Shown: in pieces, positions 9,025-17,383 of the stretch
Layout: each line of letters starts with the position of its first letter
How positions within the stretch are numbered: position 1 is the stretch's first letter
The notes under the pieces: model-generated
What the model saw: only the letters and a program-made list of their open reading frames with translations
What the model was told of the DNA's origin: nothing
Database searches by the model: none
Translations under genes and position numbers: made by a program
Assembly: GCF_000802965.1 (NCBI RefSeq)
Contig: NZ_JSAK01000020.1
Span: forward strand, 166,860-230,859
Direction: 5' to 3'
Origin: Pseudomonas fluorescens
GTDB lineage: Bacteria > Pseudomonadota > Gammaproteobacteria > Pseudomonadales > Pseudomonadaceae
Length of the DNA: 64,000 nt

Positions 9025-9666
9025 ATGCAACTCAAGAATCCCATCCTCGGTCTGTGCCAACAGTCCACCTTCATGCTCAGCGCCGCCAAAGTCGACCAAT
9101 GTCCGGATGACGAAGGCTTTGAAGTCGCCTTCGCCGGGCGTTCCAACGCCGGCAAGTCCAGTGCGCTTAACACCCTGACCCATGCCAGCCTGGCGCGTAC
9201 CTCGAAAACTCCAGGTCGCACACAGCTGTTGAACTTCTTCAAGCTAGACGATGAACGTCGTCTGGTCGACCTGCCGGGCTACGGTTATGCAAAAGTGCCG
9301 ATCCCGCTCAAGCAACACTGGCAGCGTCACCTGGAAGCGTACCTGGGCAGTCGCGAGAGTTTGAAAGGTCTGATTTTGATGATGGACATCCGTCATCCAA
9401 TGACAGACTTCGACTTGCTGATGCTCGATTGGGCAGTCGCCAGCGGCATGCCGATGCACATTCTGCTGACCAAAGCGGACAAGCTGACTTACGGCGCGGC
9501 CAAGAACACGTTGCTCAAGGTTCAGTCGGAAATCCGCAAGGGTTGGGGTGACGCCGTGACGATTCAGCTTTTTTCCGCGCCAAAACGCATGGGTCTGGAA
9601 GACGCCTACACTGTATTGGCAGGCTGGATGGAGCTGGCGGACAAGGGCGTTGAGGCGGCGGAGTAA
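9025..9666 (+). CDS. engB: ribosome biogenesis GTP-binding protein EngB (YihA/YsxC)
   Basis: 213 residues of the TRAFAC GTPase family. Seen: G1 loop GRSNAGKS near residue 40, a G2 Thr in SKTPGRTQ, G3 DLPGYG, and G4 TKAD. The family assists maturation of the large ribosomal subunit and is usually essential. The start is the ATG before QLKNPIL, giving the usual family length; the frame stays open for 55 codons upstream, but those overlap the divergent c5 promoter region. It converges with the ErsA candidate and polA. Confidence 0.93.
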   Translation: MQLKNPILGLCQQSTFMLSAAKVDQCPDDEGFEVAFAGRSNAGKSSALNTLTHASLARTSKTPGRTQLLNFFKLDDERRLVDLPGYGYAKVPIPLKQHWQRHLEAYLGSRESLKGLILMMDIRHPMTDFDLLMLDWAVASGMPMHILLTKADKLTYGAAKNTLLKVQSEIRKGWGDAVTIQLFSAPKRMGLEDAYTVLAGWMELADKGVEAAE

Positions 9667-9678
9667 GAAATCGCAGGC

Positions 9679-9721
9679 AAAAAAAACCCCGGACTTCTTA
9701 TGGGGAGGGGGAAGTTCGGGG
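9679..9721 (-). terminator. Rho-independent terminator of the ErsA candidate
   Basis: On the minus strand an 11-bp stem (CCCCGAACTTC with GAAGTCCGGGG, one mismatch) encloses a C-rich loop containing CCCCTCCCC and is followed by eight T residues. It ends the sRNA candidate. The C-rich loop is a plausible mRNA-pairing seed. Confidence 0.85.
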
Positions 9722-9810
9722 TCCAAGTTCTAGACCGCTAGGGCGGGGTCCAGATATCTGCCAACACTTAACACAACATAGGAGCATCGAAGGGCTTCAC
9801 CAGCCATTCA
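9679..9810 (-). ncRNA. ersA: candidate ErsA (Spot 42-like) small RNA
   Basis: The 289-base gap between engB and polA holds no ORF but does contain a promoter-like pair and a strong terminator on the minus strand. A -35 GAACTA and -10 TCAGA, 17 bases apart, lie at 9816-9843 and resemble the AlgU (sigma22) consensus. A start near 9810 and an end at 9679 give about 132 nt. As I recall, P. aeruginosa ErsA is of this length, lies between engB and polA, and depends on AlgU. ErsA acts with Hfq on envelope-related mRNAs including algC. The 5' end is inferred. Confidence 0.75.
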
Positions 9811-9815
9811 GTAAC

Positions 9816-9843
9816 TCTGAGTGGCGAAACCGCCGATTAGTTC
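9816..9843 (-). promoter_or_regulatory. AlgU/sigma22-type promoter for the sRNA
   Basis: Read on the minus strand: GAACTA (plus strand 9838-9843), 17-base spacer, TCAGA (plus strand 9816-9820). The AlgU/RpoE consensus is GAACTT-N16/17-TCTGA, so each element has one mismatch and the spacing is right. It is placed so that the transcript would end at the terminator at 9679-9721. Confidence 0.6.
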
Positions 9844-9907
9844 AGAATATTTTCTAATGTGTTTGGAATAAGCCGACGCAGTTTCCGGATAAAACGCCCT
9901 ATACCCC

Positions 9908-9936
9908 TTCTGCCGCGGCAGTATGCCGCAGCAGAA
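9908..9936. other. strong hairpin downstream of polA
   Basis: A 13-bp inverted repeat (TTCTGCCGCGGCA with TGCCGCAGCAGAA, 3-base loop) lies 20 bases past the polA stop. No T tract follows, so it may be an mRNA 3' end stabiliser rather than an intrinsic terminator. The remaining bases between it and the sRNA promoter show nothing recognisable. Confidence 0.45.
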
Positions 9937-9955
9937 AGCGCCTGTTTCAGACGGC

Positions 9956-12760
9956 TCAGTGAGCCTCATCCCAGTTATTGCCCACGCCAACCTCAACCAG
10001 CAGCGGAACATCCAGTTTCGCCGCGCCGCTCATGTGCAGACGAATTTCTTCGCTGACCTGCTCGACCAGGTCTTCACGCACCTCAAGCACCAGTTCATCG
10101 TGCACTTGAAGGATGACTTTGGCATCAATGCCTGACGTGGATAGCCAGTTATCCACAGCGACCATGGCTTTCTTGATGATATCTGCCGCGGTGCCTTGCA
10201 TCGGGGCGTTGATTGCCGTGCGCTCGGCGGCGGCGCGCTCTTGCGGTTTGTTGGAGTTGATCTCCGGCAGGTACAACCGGCGGCCGAAGAAGGTTTCCAC
10301 GAAGCCTTGATCCGCCGCCTGCGCACGGGTGCGGTCCATGTACTCGCGAACGCCGGGATAACGGGCGAAGTAAGTGTCGATGTAGGCCTTGGCGGTCTTG
10401 GTATCGACGCCAATGTCCTTGCCCAGCTTCTGCGCGCCCATGCCGTAGATCAAACCGAAGTTGATCGCCTTGGCGCTGCGGCGCTGGTCGGAGGTCACGT
10501 CAGTGAGCTCGACCTTGAACACCTCGGCGGCAGTTGCGGTGTGCACGTCCAGGTTGTGGCGGAAGGCGTTCATCAAGCCTTCGTCCCGGGACAGGTGCGC
10601 CATGATCCGCAGCTCGATCTGCGAATAGTCCGCCGCCAGCAGTTTGTAACCGGTCGGCGCGACGAAGGCCTGACGGATGCGACGCCCTTCGGCAGTGCGC
10701 ACCGGGATGTTCTGCAGGTTCGGATCGCTGGACGACAGGCGCCCGGTGGACGCTACCGCTTGGTGATACGAGGTGTGAATCCGCCCGGTGCGCGGGTTGA
10801 TCTGTTCCGGCAAGCGATCGGTGTAAGTGCTTTTCAGCTTGCTCATGGAACGGTATTCCATCAGCACTTTAGGCAACCGGTAGTCGTCCTCGGCCAGTTT
10901 GGCCAGCACTTCTTCGGCGGTGGACGGTTGACCCTTGGCGGTCTTCTTCAGCACCGGCAGGCCGAGTTTTTCGTAAAGGATGACGCCGAGCTGCTTGGGC
11001 GAACCCAGGTTGAATTCTTCACCGGCAATTTCGAAGGCTTCACGCTCCAGCGCGACCATCTTGTCGCCCAGTTCGATGCTTTGCACGCCCAGCAGGGCAG
11101 CATCAACGAACGCGCCCTGACGTTCGATACGCGCCAGCACCGGCACCAGCGGGATTTCAATGTCGGTCAGGACGCTGGCCAGGCTTGGAATAGCATTGAG
11201 CTTCTCGAATAGCGCCTGATGCAGACGCAGGGTGATATCCGCATCCTCGGCGGCGTACGGCCCGGCCTGCTCAAGAGCAATCTGGTCGAAAGTCAGCTGC
11301 TTCGCGCCTTTGCCAGCGATGTCCTGGAAGCTCACCGTGGTGTGGTCCAGGTATTTCAGCGCCAGGCTGTCCATGTCATGGCGAGTGGCCGTGGAATTGA
11401 GCACGTAGGATTCGAGCATGGTGTCGAAAGCGATGCCACGCACGGTGATGCCGTTGGCCTGATCGCCACCGATGGCGCAGTTGGCCAGGATGTTCATGTC
11501 GAACTTGGCGTGCTGGCCGACCTTGAGTTTGTTCGGGTCTTCCAGAATCGGCTTGAGGGCACGCAGGACGGTGTCGCGATCCAGTTGCTCGGGTACACCG
11601 ATGTAGGAATGGGTCAGCGGGATGTAGGCTGCTTCGTTGGCCTTCACGGCGAACGAAAGACCCACCAGTTGCGCCTGCTGGGCGTCGATGCCGGTGGTTT
11701 CCGTGTCGAAAGCGAACAGTTTGGCGTTGTTCAGTTTCTCCAGCCAGACATCGAAACGTGCCTGGTCGAGGATGGTTTCATACGCGGCTTCGACGACGGC
11801 CGCCGGTGCTGCGGCCTCGGCGGCGCTGAACAGATCGCCGGCCGGCTCTGGCGCGGCGGCAGCGCTCAGTTCAATTCGTTTGGCATCCCGTTGCAGATCG
11901 TTTATCCAGCTCTTGAATTCCAGCAGGGTGTACAGCTCGTAGAGTTTGTCCGGATCTTCCGCGCCCATCTTCAAGTCATCGAGGCCGATGTCCAACGGAA
12001 CGTCGACCTTGATGGTCGCCAGTTGATAGGACAGGAACGCCATTTCCTTGTGCTCTTCGAGCTTGGCCGGCAGGGTTTTGGCGCCGCGAATCGGTAGGGT
12101 CGGCACGATATCGAGCTGCGCGTAGAGTTCGGTCAGGCCGCCGTTGACGCCCACCAGCAGACCGGAAGCCGTCTTCGGACCAATACCCGGTACGCCCGGG
12201 ATGTTGTCGGACGAGTCGCCCATGAGCGCCAGATAATCGATGATCTGCTCGGGAGCGACGCCGAATTTCTCCTTCACGCCCTCCACGTCCATGCTGCTAC
12301 CGGTCATGGTATTGACCAAGGTAATGTGGCCGTCGACCAGCTGTGCCATGTCCTTGTCGCCGGTGGAAATGACCACTGGACGATCGGCGGCCGCGCTGCT
12401 GCGGGCCAGGGTGCCGATCACGTCATCGGCCTCGACGCCTTCGACGCACAACAGCGGGAAGCCCAGGGCGATCACGCTCTGGTGCAGTGGCTCGATCTGC
12501 ACGCGCATGTCATCGGGCATGCTCGGACGGTTGGCCTTGTATTCGGCGTACAAGTCATCGCGAAAAGTCCCACCCTTGGCGTCGAACACCACGGCGAACG
12601 GACTGTCCGGGTACTGCTTGCGCAGACTCTTGAGCATGTTCAACACGCCCTTGACCGCACCGGTCGGCAGGCCTTTGGATGTGGTCAGCGGTGGCAACGC
12701 GTGAAAGGCGCGGTACAGGTAAGAAGAACCGTCCACCAGGACGAGGGGGGCTTGGCTCAT
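9956..12760 (-). CDS. polA: DNA polymerase I
   Basis: 934 residues with the usual three domains. These are the N-terminal 5'-3' exonuclease (FDAKGGTFR, GVEADDVIGTL, GDSSDNIPGVPGIGPKTA), the 3'-5' proofreading exonuclease (FDTETTGID, about residues 350-520), and the polymerase domain. The polymerase domain shows ADYSQIELR, RRSAKAINFGLIYGM and the catalytic QVHDELVLEV. It fills gaps in replication and repair. All catalytic motifs appear intact. The start is the ATG of MSQAPLV, preceded by AAGG; an ATG four codons upstream is possible. It is transcribed toward the ErsA candidate, as polA is toward spf in E. coli. Confidence 0.97.
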   Translation of the reverse strand: MSQAPLVLVDGSSYLYRAFHALPPLTTSKGLPTGAVKGVLNMLKSLRKQYPDSPFAVVFDAKGGTFRDDLYAEYKANRPSMPDDMRVQIEPLHQSVIALGFPLLCVEGVEADDVIGTLARSSAAADRPVVISTGDKDMAQLVDGHITLVNTMTGSSMDVEGVKEKFGVAPEQIIDYLALMGDSSDNIPGVPGIGPKTASGLLVGVNGGLTELYAQLDIVPTLPIRGAKTLPAKLEEHKEMAFLSYQLATIKVDVPLDIGLDDLKMGAEDPDKLYELYTLLEFKSWINDLQRDAKRIELSAAAAPEPAGDLFSAAEAAAPAAVVEAAYETILDQARFDVWLEKLNNAKLFAFDTETTGIDAQQAQLVGLSFAVKANEAAYIPLTHSYIGVPEQLDRDTVLRALKPILEDPNKLKVGQHAKFDMNILANCAIGGDQANGITVRGIAFDTMLESYVLNSTATRHDMDSLALKYLDHTTVSFQDIAGKGAKQLTFDQIALEQAGPYAAEDADITLRLHQALFEKLNAIPSLASVLTDIEIPLVPVLARIERQGAFVDAALLGVQSIELGDKMVALEREAFEIAGEEFNLGSPKQLGVILYEKLGLPVLKKTAKGQPSTAEEVLAKLAEDDYRLPKVLMEYRSMSKLKSTYTDRLPEQINPRTGRIHTSYHQAVASTGRLSSSDPNLQNIPVRTAEGRRIRQAFVAPTGYKLLAADYSQIELRIMAHLSRDEGLMNAFRHNLDVHTATAAEVFKVELTDVTSDQRRSAKAINFGLIYGMGAQKLGKDIGVDTKTAKAYIDTYFARYPGVREYMDRTRAQAADQGFVETFFGRRLYLPEINSNKPQERAAAERTAINAPMQGTAADIIKKAMVAVDNWLSTSGIDAKVILQVHDELVLEVREDLVEQVSEEIRLHMSGAAKLDVPLLVEVGVGNNWDEAH

Positions 12761-12834
12761 GAGCAGGATCAACCTTTTCGGCGGGTCCGGCGCTAGAATA
12801 GCGGGACCGTTGACGACAAAGGGACAAGGTTATC

Positions 12835-13125
12835 ATGCGCACACTAAATCGCCTGTTGCTGGCTGGCTTGTTTGCAACCGTTCCACTGGCCGTCATGGCG
12901 GCGGACGATGCGCCGACTCCGGAGCCTGAAGTCACGATTCGCACGGAAGGAGACAAGGTCATTCAGGAATACCGCCAAAATGGTTTCCTGTACGCGATCA
13001 AGGTCACGCCGAAGGGGGCACCACCGTATTTCCTGGTGCGCGCGGACGGTACAGATGCAAACTTTATCCGCTCGGATCAGCCGGATATGCTGATTCCGTC
13101 GTGGAAGATCTTTGAGTGGAAATAG
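12835..13125 (+). CDS. DUF2782 family exported protein
   Basis: 96 residues with a signal peptide (about 1-22, ending VMA) and a small beta-rich domain with VIQEYRQNGFLYAIKVTP. This matches the DUF2782 family, conserved next to polA and thrB in pseudomonads. Function is unknown. It is divergent from polA and 57 bases ahead of thrB in the same direction, so co-transcription is plausible. Confidence 0.8.
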   Translation: MRTLNRLLLAGLFATVPLAVMAADDAPTPEPEVTIRTEGDKVIQEYRQNGFLYAIKVTPKGAPPYFLVRADGTDANFIRSDQPDMLIPSWKIFEWK

Positions 13126-13182
13126 TTTCTTAATTTCAATCGGCGCTGGTCCTAGAGCGGCGCCCGTACTGGCAGTTTAAAC

Positions 13183-14136
13183 ATGTCTGTGTTCACCCCC
13201 CTGGCTCGGCCCGAGCTGGAAGCTTTTCTCGCCCCTTATGGCCTCGGCCGCCTGCTTGATTTCCAGGGGATTGCCGCCGGTAGCGAAAACACCAATTACT
13301 TTATCAGCCTGGAGCAGGGCGAATTCGTCCTGACGCTGGTCGAGCGTGGTCCGGTTCAGGAGATGCCGTTCTTCATCGAACTGCTCGATGTGCTGCACGA
13401 AGCCGACCTGCCGGTGCCTTACGCCCTGCGTACCACTGACGGCGTGGCGTTGCGTGAGCTGGCCGGCAAGCCTGCTTTGTTGCAACCGCGCCTGGCCGGC
13501 AAGCACATCAAGCAGGCCAACGCGCAACATTGCGCGCAGGTGGGCGAGTTGCTGGCGCATCTGCACCTGGCCACTCAGGCGGGAAACATGATCAAGCGCA
13601 AAACCGATCGTGGCCTGGACTGGATGCTGGAAGAGGGCACGGAGTTTTTGTCGCACCTGAATGATGAGCCGCGAGCGCTGCTGCAACGGGCGCTGGACGA
13701 AATCACTCAGCAGAAAGAGAAAATTCTGGCGCTGCCTCGGGCAAATATCCACGCGGACTTGTTTCGCGATAACGCGATGTTCGAAGGCACGCACCTGACC
13801 GGGCTGATCGATTTCTACAACGCCTGTTCGGGGCCGATGCTCTACGACGTGGCGATTGCCTTGAATGACTGGTGTTCGGACGATGATGGTTTGATTGACG
13901 GACCGCGGGCGCGGGCATTGCTGGGAGCTTATGCGGCGCTGCGGCCGTTTACGCCTGCCGAGGCCGAATTGTGGCCCACCATGCTGCGAGTGGCGTGTGT
14001 GCGGTTCTGGCTTTCACGCTTGATCGCGGCGGAATCTTTTGCCGGGCAGGACGTGTTGATTCATGATCCGATGGAGTTTCAATTGCGCTTGGCGCAGCGG
14101 CAGAAAGTCAGCACGCCGTTGCCGTTTGCCCTCTAA
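13183..14136 (+). CDS. thrB: homoserine kinase, aminoglycoside-phosphotransferase fold
   Basis: 317 residues of the ThrB type used by pseudomonads, which is unrelated to the GHMP kinase of enterics. Motifs: GSENTNYFI near residue 30, the catalytic-loop NIHADLFRDN and the metal-binding LIDFYNACS. It phosphorylates L-homoserine on the route to threonine and isoleucine. The gene ends 10 bases before a composite palindromic repeat that separates it from convergent znuA. Confidence 0.93.
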   Translation: MSVFTPLARPELEAFLAPYGLGRLLDFQGIAAGSENTNYFISLEQGEFVLTLVERGPVQEMPFFIELLDVLHEADLPVPYALRTTDGVALRELAGKPALLQPRLAGKHIKQANAQHCAQVGELLAHLHLATQAGNMIKRKTDRGLDWMLEEGTEFLSHLNDEPRALLQRALDEITQQKEKILALPRANIHADLFRDNAMFEGTHLTGLIDFYNACSGPMLYDVAIALNDWCSDDDGLIDGPRARALLGAYAALRPFTPAEAELWPTMLRVACVRFWLSRLIAAESFAGQDVLIHDPMEFQLRLAQRQKVSTPLPFAL

Positions 14137-14141
14137 CAAGC

Positions 14142-14304
14142 AAAAGATCGCAGCCTGCGGCAGCTCCTACAGAGAAATGCGAAACCCTGTAGGAGCCGGC
14201 TTGCTGGCGATGGTCGTTAACGATAACGCGTATGGCCTGGCTAAACGCGGCGTGCTTGAGTCCATCGCCAGCAAGCCGGCTCCGACAAGGGCTGCGATCT
14301 TTTT
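14142..14304. repeat. composite palindrome: REPIN nested in a GATCGCAGCC-type hairpin
   Basis: The left arm AAAAGATCGCAGCC (from 14142) and right end GGCTGCGATCTTTTT (to 14304) belong to the hairpin family seen at 18101, 44745 and 51207. Between them lies a separate inverted pair of GTAGGAGCCGGCTTGCTGG units (14187-14290) with a 50-base spacer. The structure lies between convergent thrB and znuA and probably ends transcription in both directions. Confidence 0.8.
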
Positions 14305-14310
14305 CGATGG

Positions 14311-15231
14311 TTACAACGACTCCAGACACCCCGCCAGATCATTCCCCAACTTTTCCAATACCTGCTCATACCCCTGTGCAGTCGCAGGCGTGTACCCGCC
14401 TAGCGCATCCAGCTCCGCCAGTTTCACCGGCAGGCCCGCCACCAGGGTTTCCGCCAAGCGCGGGCGCAACGGAGGTTCGCTGAACACGCAGGTCTTGCCG
14501 ACTTCCTGCAACCGCGCGCGCATGGCCGCGACGTGTTGGGCGCCCGGTTGCACTTCGGCCGCGACACTGAACACGCCCGCATGCTTGAGACCGTAGGCGT
14601 CTTCGAAGTAGTCGAAGGCTTCGTGGAACACGAAGTAGGGTTTGCCCTCAATTCCTGTCAGACGTTTCTTCAGGCGCAGATCGAGCGCATCGAGACGTTC
14701 GTCGAAGGCCTTGAGGTTGCTCTGATAGCGCGCGGCATTCTCCGGATCGGCAGCACTCAGGTCGGCCGCCATTTTCGTGGCGATCACCCGGGCATTGATC
14801 GGCGACAACCACAAATGCGCGTCGAGGCTGCCGGGACGGTGATCATGATCATGCTCGTCGGCTTCTTCGGCGTGGGAATGGTTGTCTTCAGCGAAATGAC
14901 GAAGCTTCAGCCCCGGCAAATCCTGCACGGCAACGCTCGGCAGCGTACGACCATTCAGCACGCGGGGCAGGAAACCTTCCATGTCCGGCCCGATCCAGTA
15001 CAGCAGATCCACCGATTGCACCTTCCGTACGTCGGACGGGCGCAAGGCATAGTTGTGCGGTGAGGCGCCGGGCGGAAGCAACACTTCCGGAATCGCCACG
15101 CCGTCCTGCACGGCTGCGGCGATCAGTTGAAGCGGCTTGATGCTGGTGAGGACTTTGACCTCGGCTTGCGCTGAACCGATCAGCAGAAAACTTGCGATAA
15201 ATGCGACAAAGATAGAAAAAAGTCGGGGCAC
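14311..15231 (-). CDS. znuA: zinc ABC transporter substrate-binding protein ZnuA
   Basis: 306 residues with a signal peptide (about 1-23, ending AQA) and the cluster A-I metal-binding fold. A His/Asp/Glu-rich flexible loop (HSHAEEADEHDHDH) precedes SLDAHLWLSP and is diagnostic for zinc rather than manganese binding. Ligand His residues are in SPHNYAL, DAHLWL and FHEAFDYF. It delivers periplasmic zinc to ZnuBC. It is divergent from zur-znuCB, with a 66-base shared control region carrying a Zur-like box. Confidence 0.93.
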   Translation of the reverse strand: MPRLFSIFVAFIASFLLIGSAQAEVKVLTSIKPLQLIAAAVQDGVAIPEVLLPPGASPHNYALRPSDVRKVQSVDLLYWIGPDMEGFLPRVLNGRTLPSVAVQDLPGLKLRHFAEDNHSHAEEADEHDHDHRPGSLDAHLWLSPINARVIATKMAADLSAADPENAARYQSNLKAFDERLDALDLRLKKRLTGIEGKPYFVFHEAFDYFEDAYGLKHAGVFSVAAEVQPGAQHVAAMRARLQEVGKTCVFSEPPLRPRLAETLVAGLPVKLAELDALGGYTPATAQGYEQVLEKLGNDLAGCLESL

Positions 15232-15258
15232 GATGACTACTCGAAGAGGCGAGAACGG

Positions 15259-15271
15259 GTAACATAATAAC
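15259..15271. promoter_or_regulatory. Zur-box-like palindrome
   Basis: GTAACATAATAAC lies in the short gap between divergent znuA and zur. It resembles the gamma-proteobacterial Zur operator form GTTAT-N3-ATAAC, with one perfect and one degenerate arm. Its placement would let zinc-loaded Zur repress both transcripts. Confidence 0.6.
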
Positions 15272-15297
15272 GTCTCTCACAAAACTCGTCGCCGCTC

Positions 15298-15780
15298 ATG
15301 CCTAAAACACCGATTGCCAGCCGTCCCCACGACCACTCTCATTGCGTTCACAGCGCTCTGTCGGAGGCCGATGCCCTGTGTGCACGCCAGGGGCTGCGTC
15401 TGACCGCTTTGCGCCGGCGGGTGCTGGAACTGGTGTGGCAAAGCCACAAGCCATTGGGCGCCTACGACATCCTCGCCGTGCTCAGCGAGCAGGACGGCCG
15501 CCGCGCTGCGCCGCCGACCGTGTACCGCGCGCTGGATTTCCTCTTGGAAAACGGCCTCGTTCATCGCATTTCATCGCTCAACGCCTTCATCGGCTGCAAT
15601 CACCCGGAGCACGCGCACCAGGGCCAGTTCCTGATTTGCCGCGACTGCCACGCCGCCATTGAGCTCGAACAGAAATCCATCAGCGACGCGATCGTCGACA
15701 GCGCCAAAGATGTCGGGTTTGTCGTCGAAGCTCAGACCGTCGAAGTGATCGGGCTGTGCTCGGGTTGCCAGGGGGCTTGA
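15298..15780 (+). CDS. zur: zinc uptake regulator Zur (Fur family)
   Basis: 160 residues: an N-terminal winged helix (LRLTALRRRVLELV) and a C-terminal metal-binding and dimerisation domain. The latter has NHPEHAHQGQF, CRDCHAAIE and terminal CSGCQ, the two Cys-x-x-Cys pairs of the structural zinc site. The His-rich N-terminus (HDHSHCVH) is typical of the pseudomonad Zur formerly called Np20. It represses znu genes when zinc is sufficient. The stop overlaps the znuC start (ATGA), so translation is coupled. Confidence 0.93.
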   Translation: MPKTPIASRPHDHSHCVHSALSEADALCARQGLRLTALRRRVLELVWQSHKPLGAYDILAVLSEQDGRRAAPPTVYRALDFLLENGLVHRISSLNAFIGCNHPEHAHQGQFLICRDCHAAIELEQKSISDAIVDSAKDVGFVVEAQTVEVIGLCSGCQGA

Positions 15781-16565
15781 TGAGCAACGCGCTGATCCGC
15801 CTCGAGCAGGTTGCCGTCACATTTGCCGGGCAAAGTGTGCTGGATAACATCGAGCTGAGCGTCGAGCCGGGGCAGATTGTCACCCTGATAGGCCCCAATG
15901 GCGCCGGCAAGACTACGCTGGTGCGCGCCGTGCTCGGCTTGTTGAAACCGGACAGTGGCACTGTCTGGCGCAAGCCGAAACTGCGCGTCGGCTACATGCC
16001 GCAAAAACTTCACGTCGATCCGACCCTGCCGCTCTCGGTGCTGCGCTTCTTGCGCCTGGTTCCCGGTGTCGACCGTGCGATGGCATTGGCGGCACTCAAG
16101 GAAGTCGGCGCCGAGCAGGTGATCGACAGCCCGGTGCAAAGTGTTTCCGGCGGTGAAATGCAGCGTGTCTTGCTGGCCCGGGCCTTGTTGCGCGAACCGG
16201 AATTGCTGGTGCTCGACGAGCCTGTACAAGGCGTCGACGTGGCCGGCCAGGCCGAACTCTACAGCCTGATCACCCGCCTGCGTGACCGTCACGGTTGCGG
16301 GGTGTTGATGGTTTCCCATGATTTGCATCTGGTGATGAGCACAACCGATCAGGTGGTTTGCCTGAATCGCCATGTCTGCTGCTCCGGCCACCCCGAGCAG
16401 GTCAGTGGAGATCCGGCCTTCGTCGAGCTGTTCGGAAAAAACGCACAGAGTCTGGCGATTTATCACCACCATCACGACCACGCCCACGACCTGCACGGTT
16501 CGGTGGTCAAGGCGCCCGCGTCGGGCCATAACCATGTCCACGGAGATAGCTGCAAGCATGGCTGA
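15780..16565 (+). CDS. znuC: zinc ABC transporter ATPase ZnuC
   Basis: 261 residues. Walker A GPNGAGKTT near residue 40, ABC signature VSGGEMQR, Walker B LLVLDEPVQGVD, and H-loop VSHDLH are present. The C-terminus carries a His-rich tail (HHHHDHAHD, then HNHVHGD), probably a zinc sensor or buffer on the cytoplasmic side. The start ATG overlaps the zur stop and the end overlaps znuB by 8 bases. This is the energy-coupling subunit of ZnuABC. Confidence 0.95.
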   Translation: MSNALIRLEQVAVTFAGQSVLDNIELSVEPGQIVTLIGPNGAGKTTLVRAVLGLLKPDSGTVWRKPKLRVGYMPQKLHVDPTLPLSVLRFLRLVPGVDRAMALAALKEVGAEQVIDSPVQSVSGGEMQRVLLARALLREPELLVLDEPVQGVDVAGQAELYSLITRLRDRHGCGVLMVSHDLHLVMSTTDQVVCLNRHVCCSGHPEQVSGDPAFVELFGKNAQSLAIYHHHHDHAHDLHGSVVKAPASGHNHVHGDSCKHG

Positions 16566-17346
16566 TTTTCTGCTTTACGCCCTGCTCGCAGGTCTGGCTC
16601 TGGCAGTGGTCGCGGGACCGCTGGGTTCATTCGTGGTCTGGCGGCGCATGGCCTATTTTGGCGACACCCTGTCCCACGCGGCTTTGCTGGGTGTGGCATT
16701 GGGCTTCCTGCTGGATGTCAGCCCGACCGTTGCAGTGACCGTAGGCTGTTTGCTCTTGGCGGTGTTGCTGGTGACCCTTCAACAGCGCCAACCGCTGGCG
16801 TCTGACACGCTTTTGGGAATTCTCGCACCGAGCACCCTCTCTTTGGGGCTGGTGGTACTAAGCTTCATGCACGAAGTGCGGATCGACCTGATGGCGTATC
16901 TGTTCGGCGACCTGCTGGCGATCAGCCCGACCGATCTGGCCTGGATTCTCGGCGGCAGCGCGGCGGTGCTGGGGTTGCTGGTGACGTTGTGGCGGCCATT
17001 GCTGGCAATTACCGTGCACGAGGAACTGGCGCGGGTCGAAGGCCTGCCCGTGGCGGGGTTGCGCATGGCGCTGATGCTGCTGATCGCCGTGGTAATTGCA
17101 GTGGCGATGAAAATCGTCGGTGTATTGCTGATTACTTCGTTGCTGATCATCCCGGCGGCTGCGGCGCAACGTCACGCTCGCTCACCGGAGCAGATGGCAC
17201 TGGGCGCGAGCCTGTTGGGCATACTCGCCGTATGCGGCGGGCTGGCGCTGTCCTGGTTCAAGGACACCCCCGCCGGCCCATCGATCGTGGTAACGGCCGC
17301 CGCGCTGTTTCTGCTGAGTTTTGTTCTGCCCCGTCGAGGGGTGTAG
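16558..17346 (+). CDS. znuB: zinc ABC transporter permease ZnuB
   Basis: 262 residues with about eight hydrophobic membrane segments, of the ABC-3 permease family. Motifs YFGDTLSHAALLGVA and GLLVTLWRPLLAIT are seen. The start ATG of MADFLLYALL lies inside the 3' end of znuC, so the two are translationally coupled. It forms the zinc channel in the inner membrane. Confidence 0.94.
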   Translation: MADFLLYALLAGLALAVVAGPLGSFVVWRRMAYFGDTLSHAALLGVALGFLLDVSPTVAVTVGCLLLAVLLVTLQQRQPLASDTLLGILAPSTLSLGLVVLSFMHEVRIDLMAYLFGDLLAISPTDLAWILGGSAAVLGLLVTLWRPLLAITVHEELARVEGLPVAGLRMALMLLIAVVIAVAMKIVGVLLITSLLIIPAAAAQRHARSPEQMALGASLLGILAVCGGLALSWFKDTPAGPSIVVTAAALFLLSFVLPRRGV

Positions 17347-17383
17347 ACTTGCTCGTTTTTTGCGCAAATAGAGAGTCGCAGGA

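Noticed and set aside
10196..12097. Long plus-strand open frames opposite polA
   Set aside because: Antisense to conserved polA catalytic domains; no ribosome-binding site or domain; explained by third-position GC bias.
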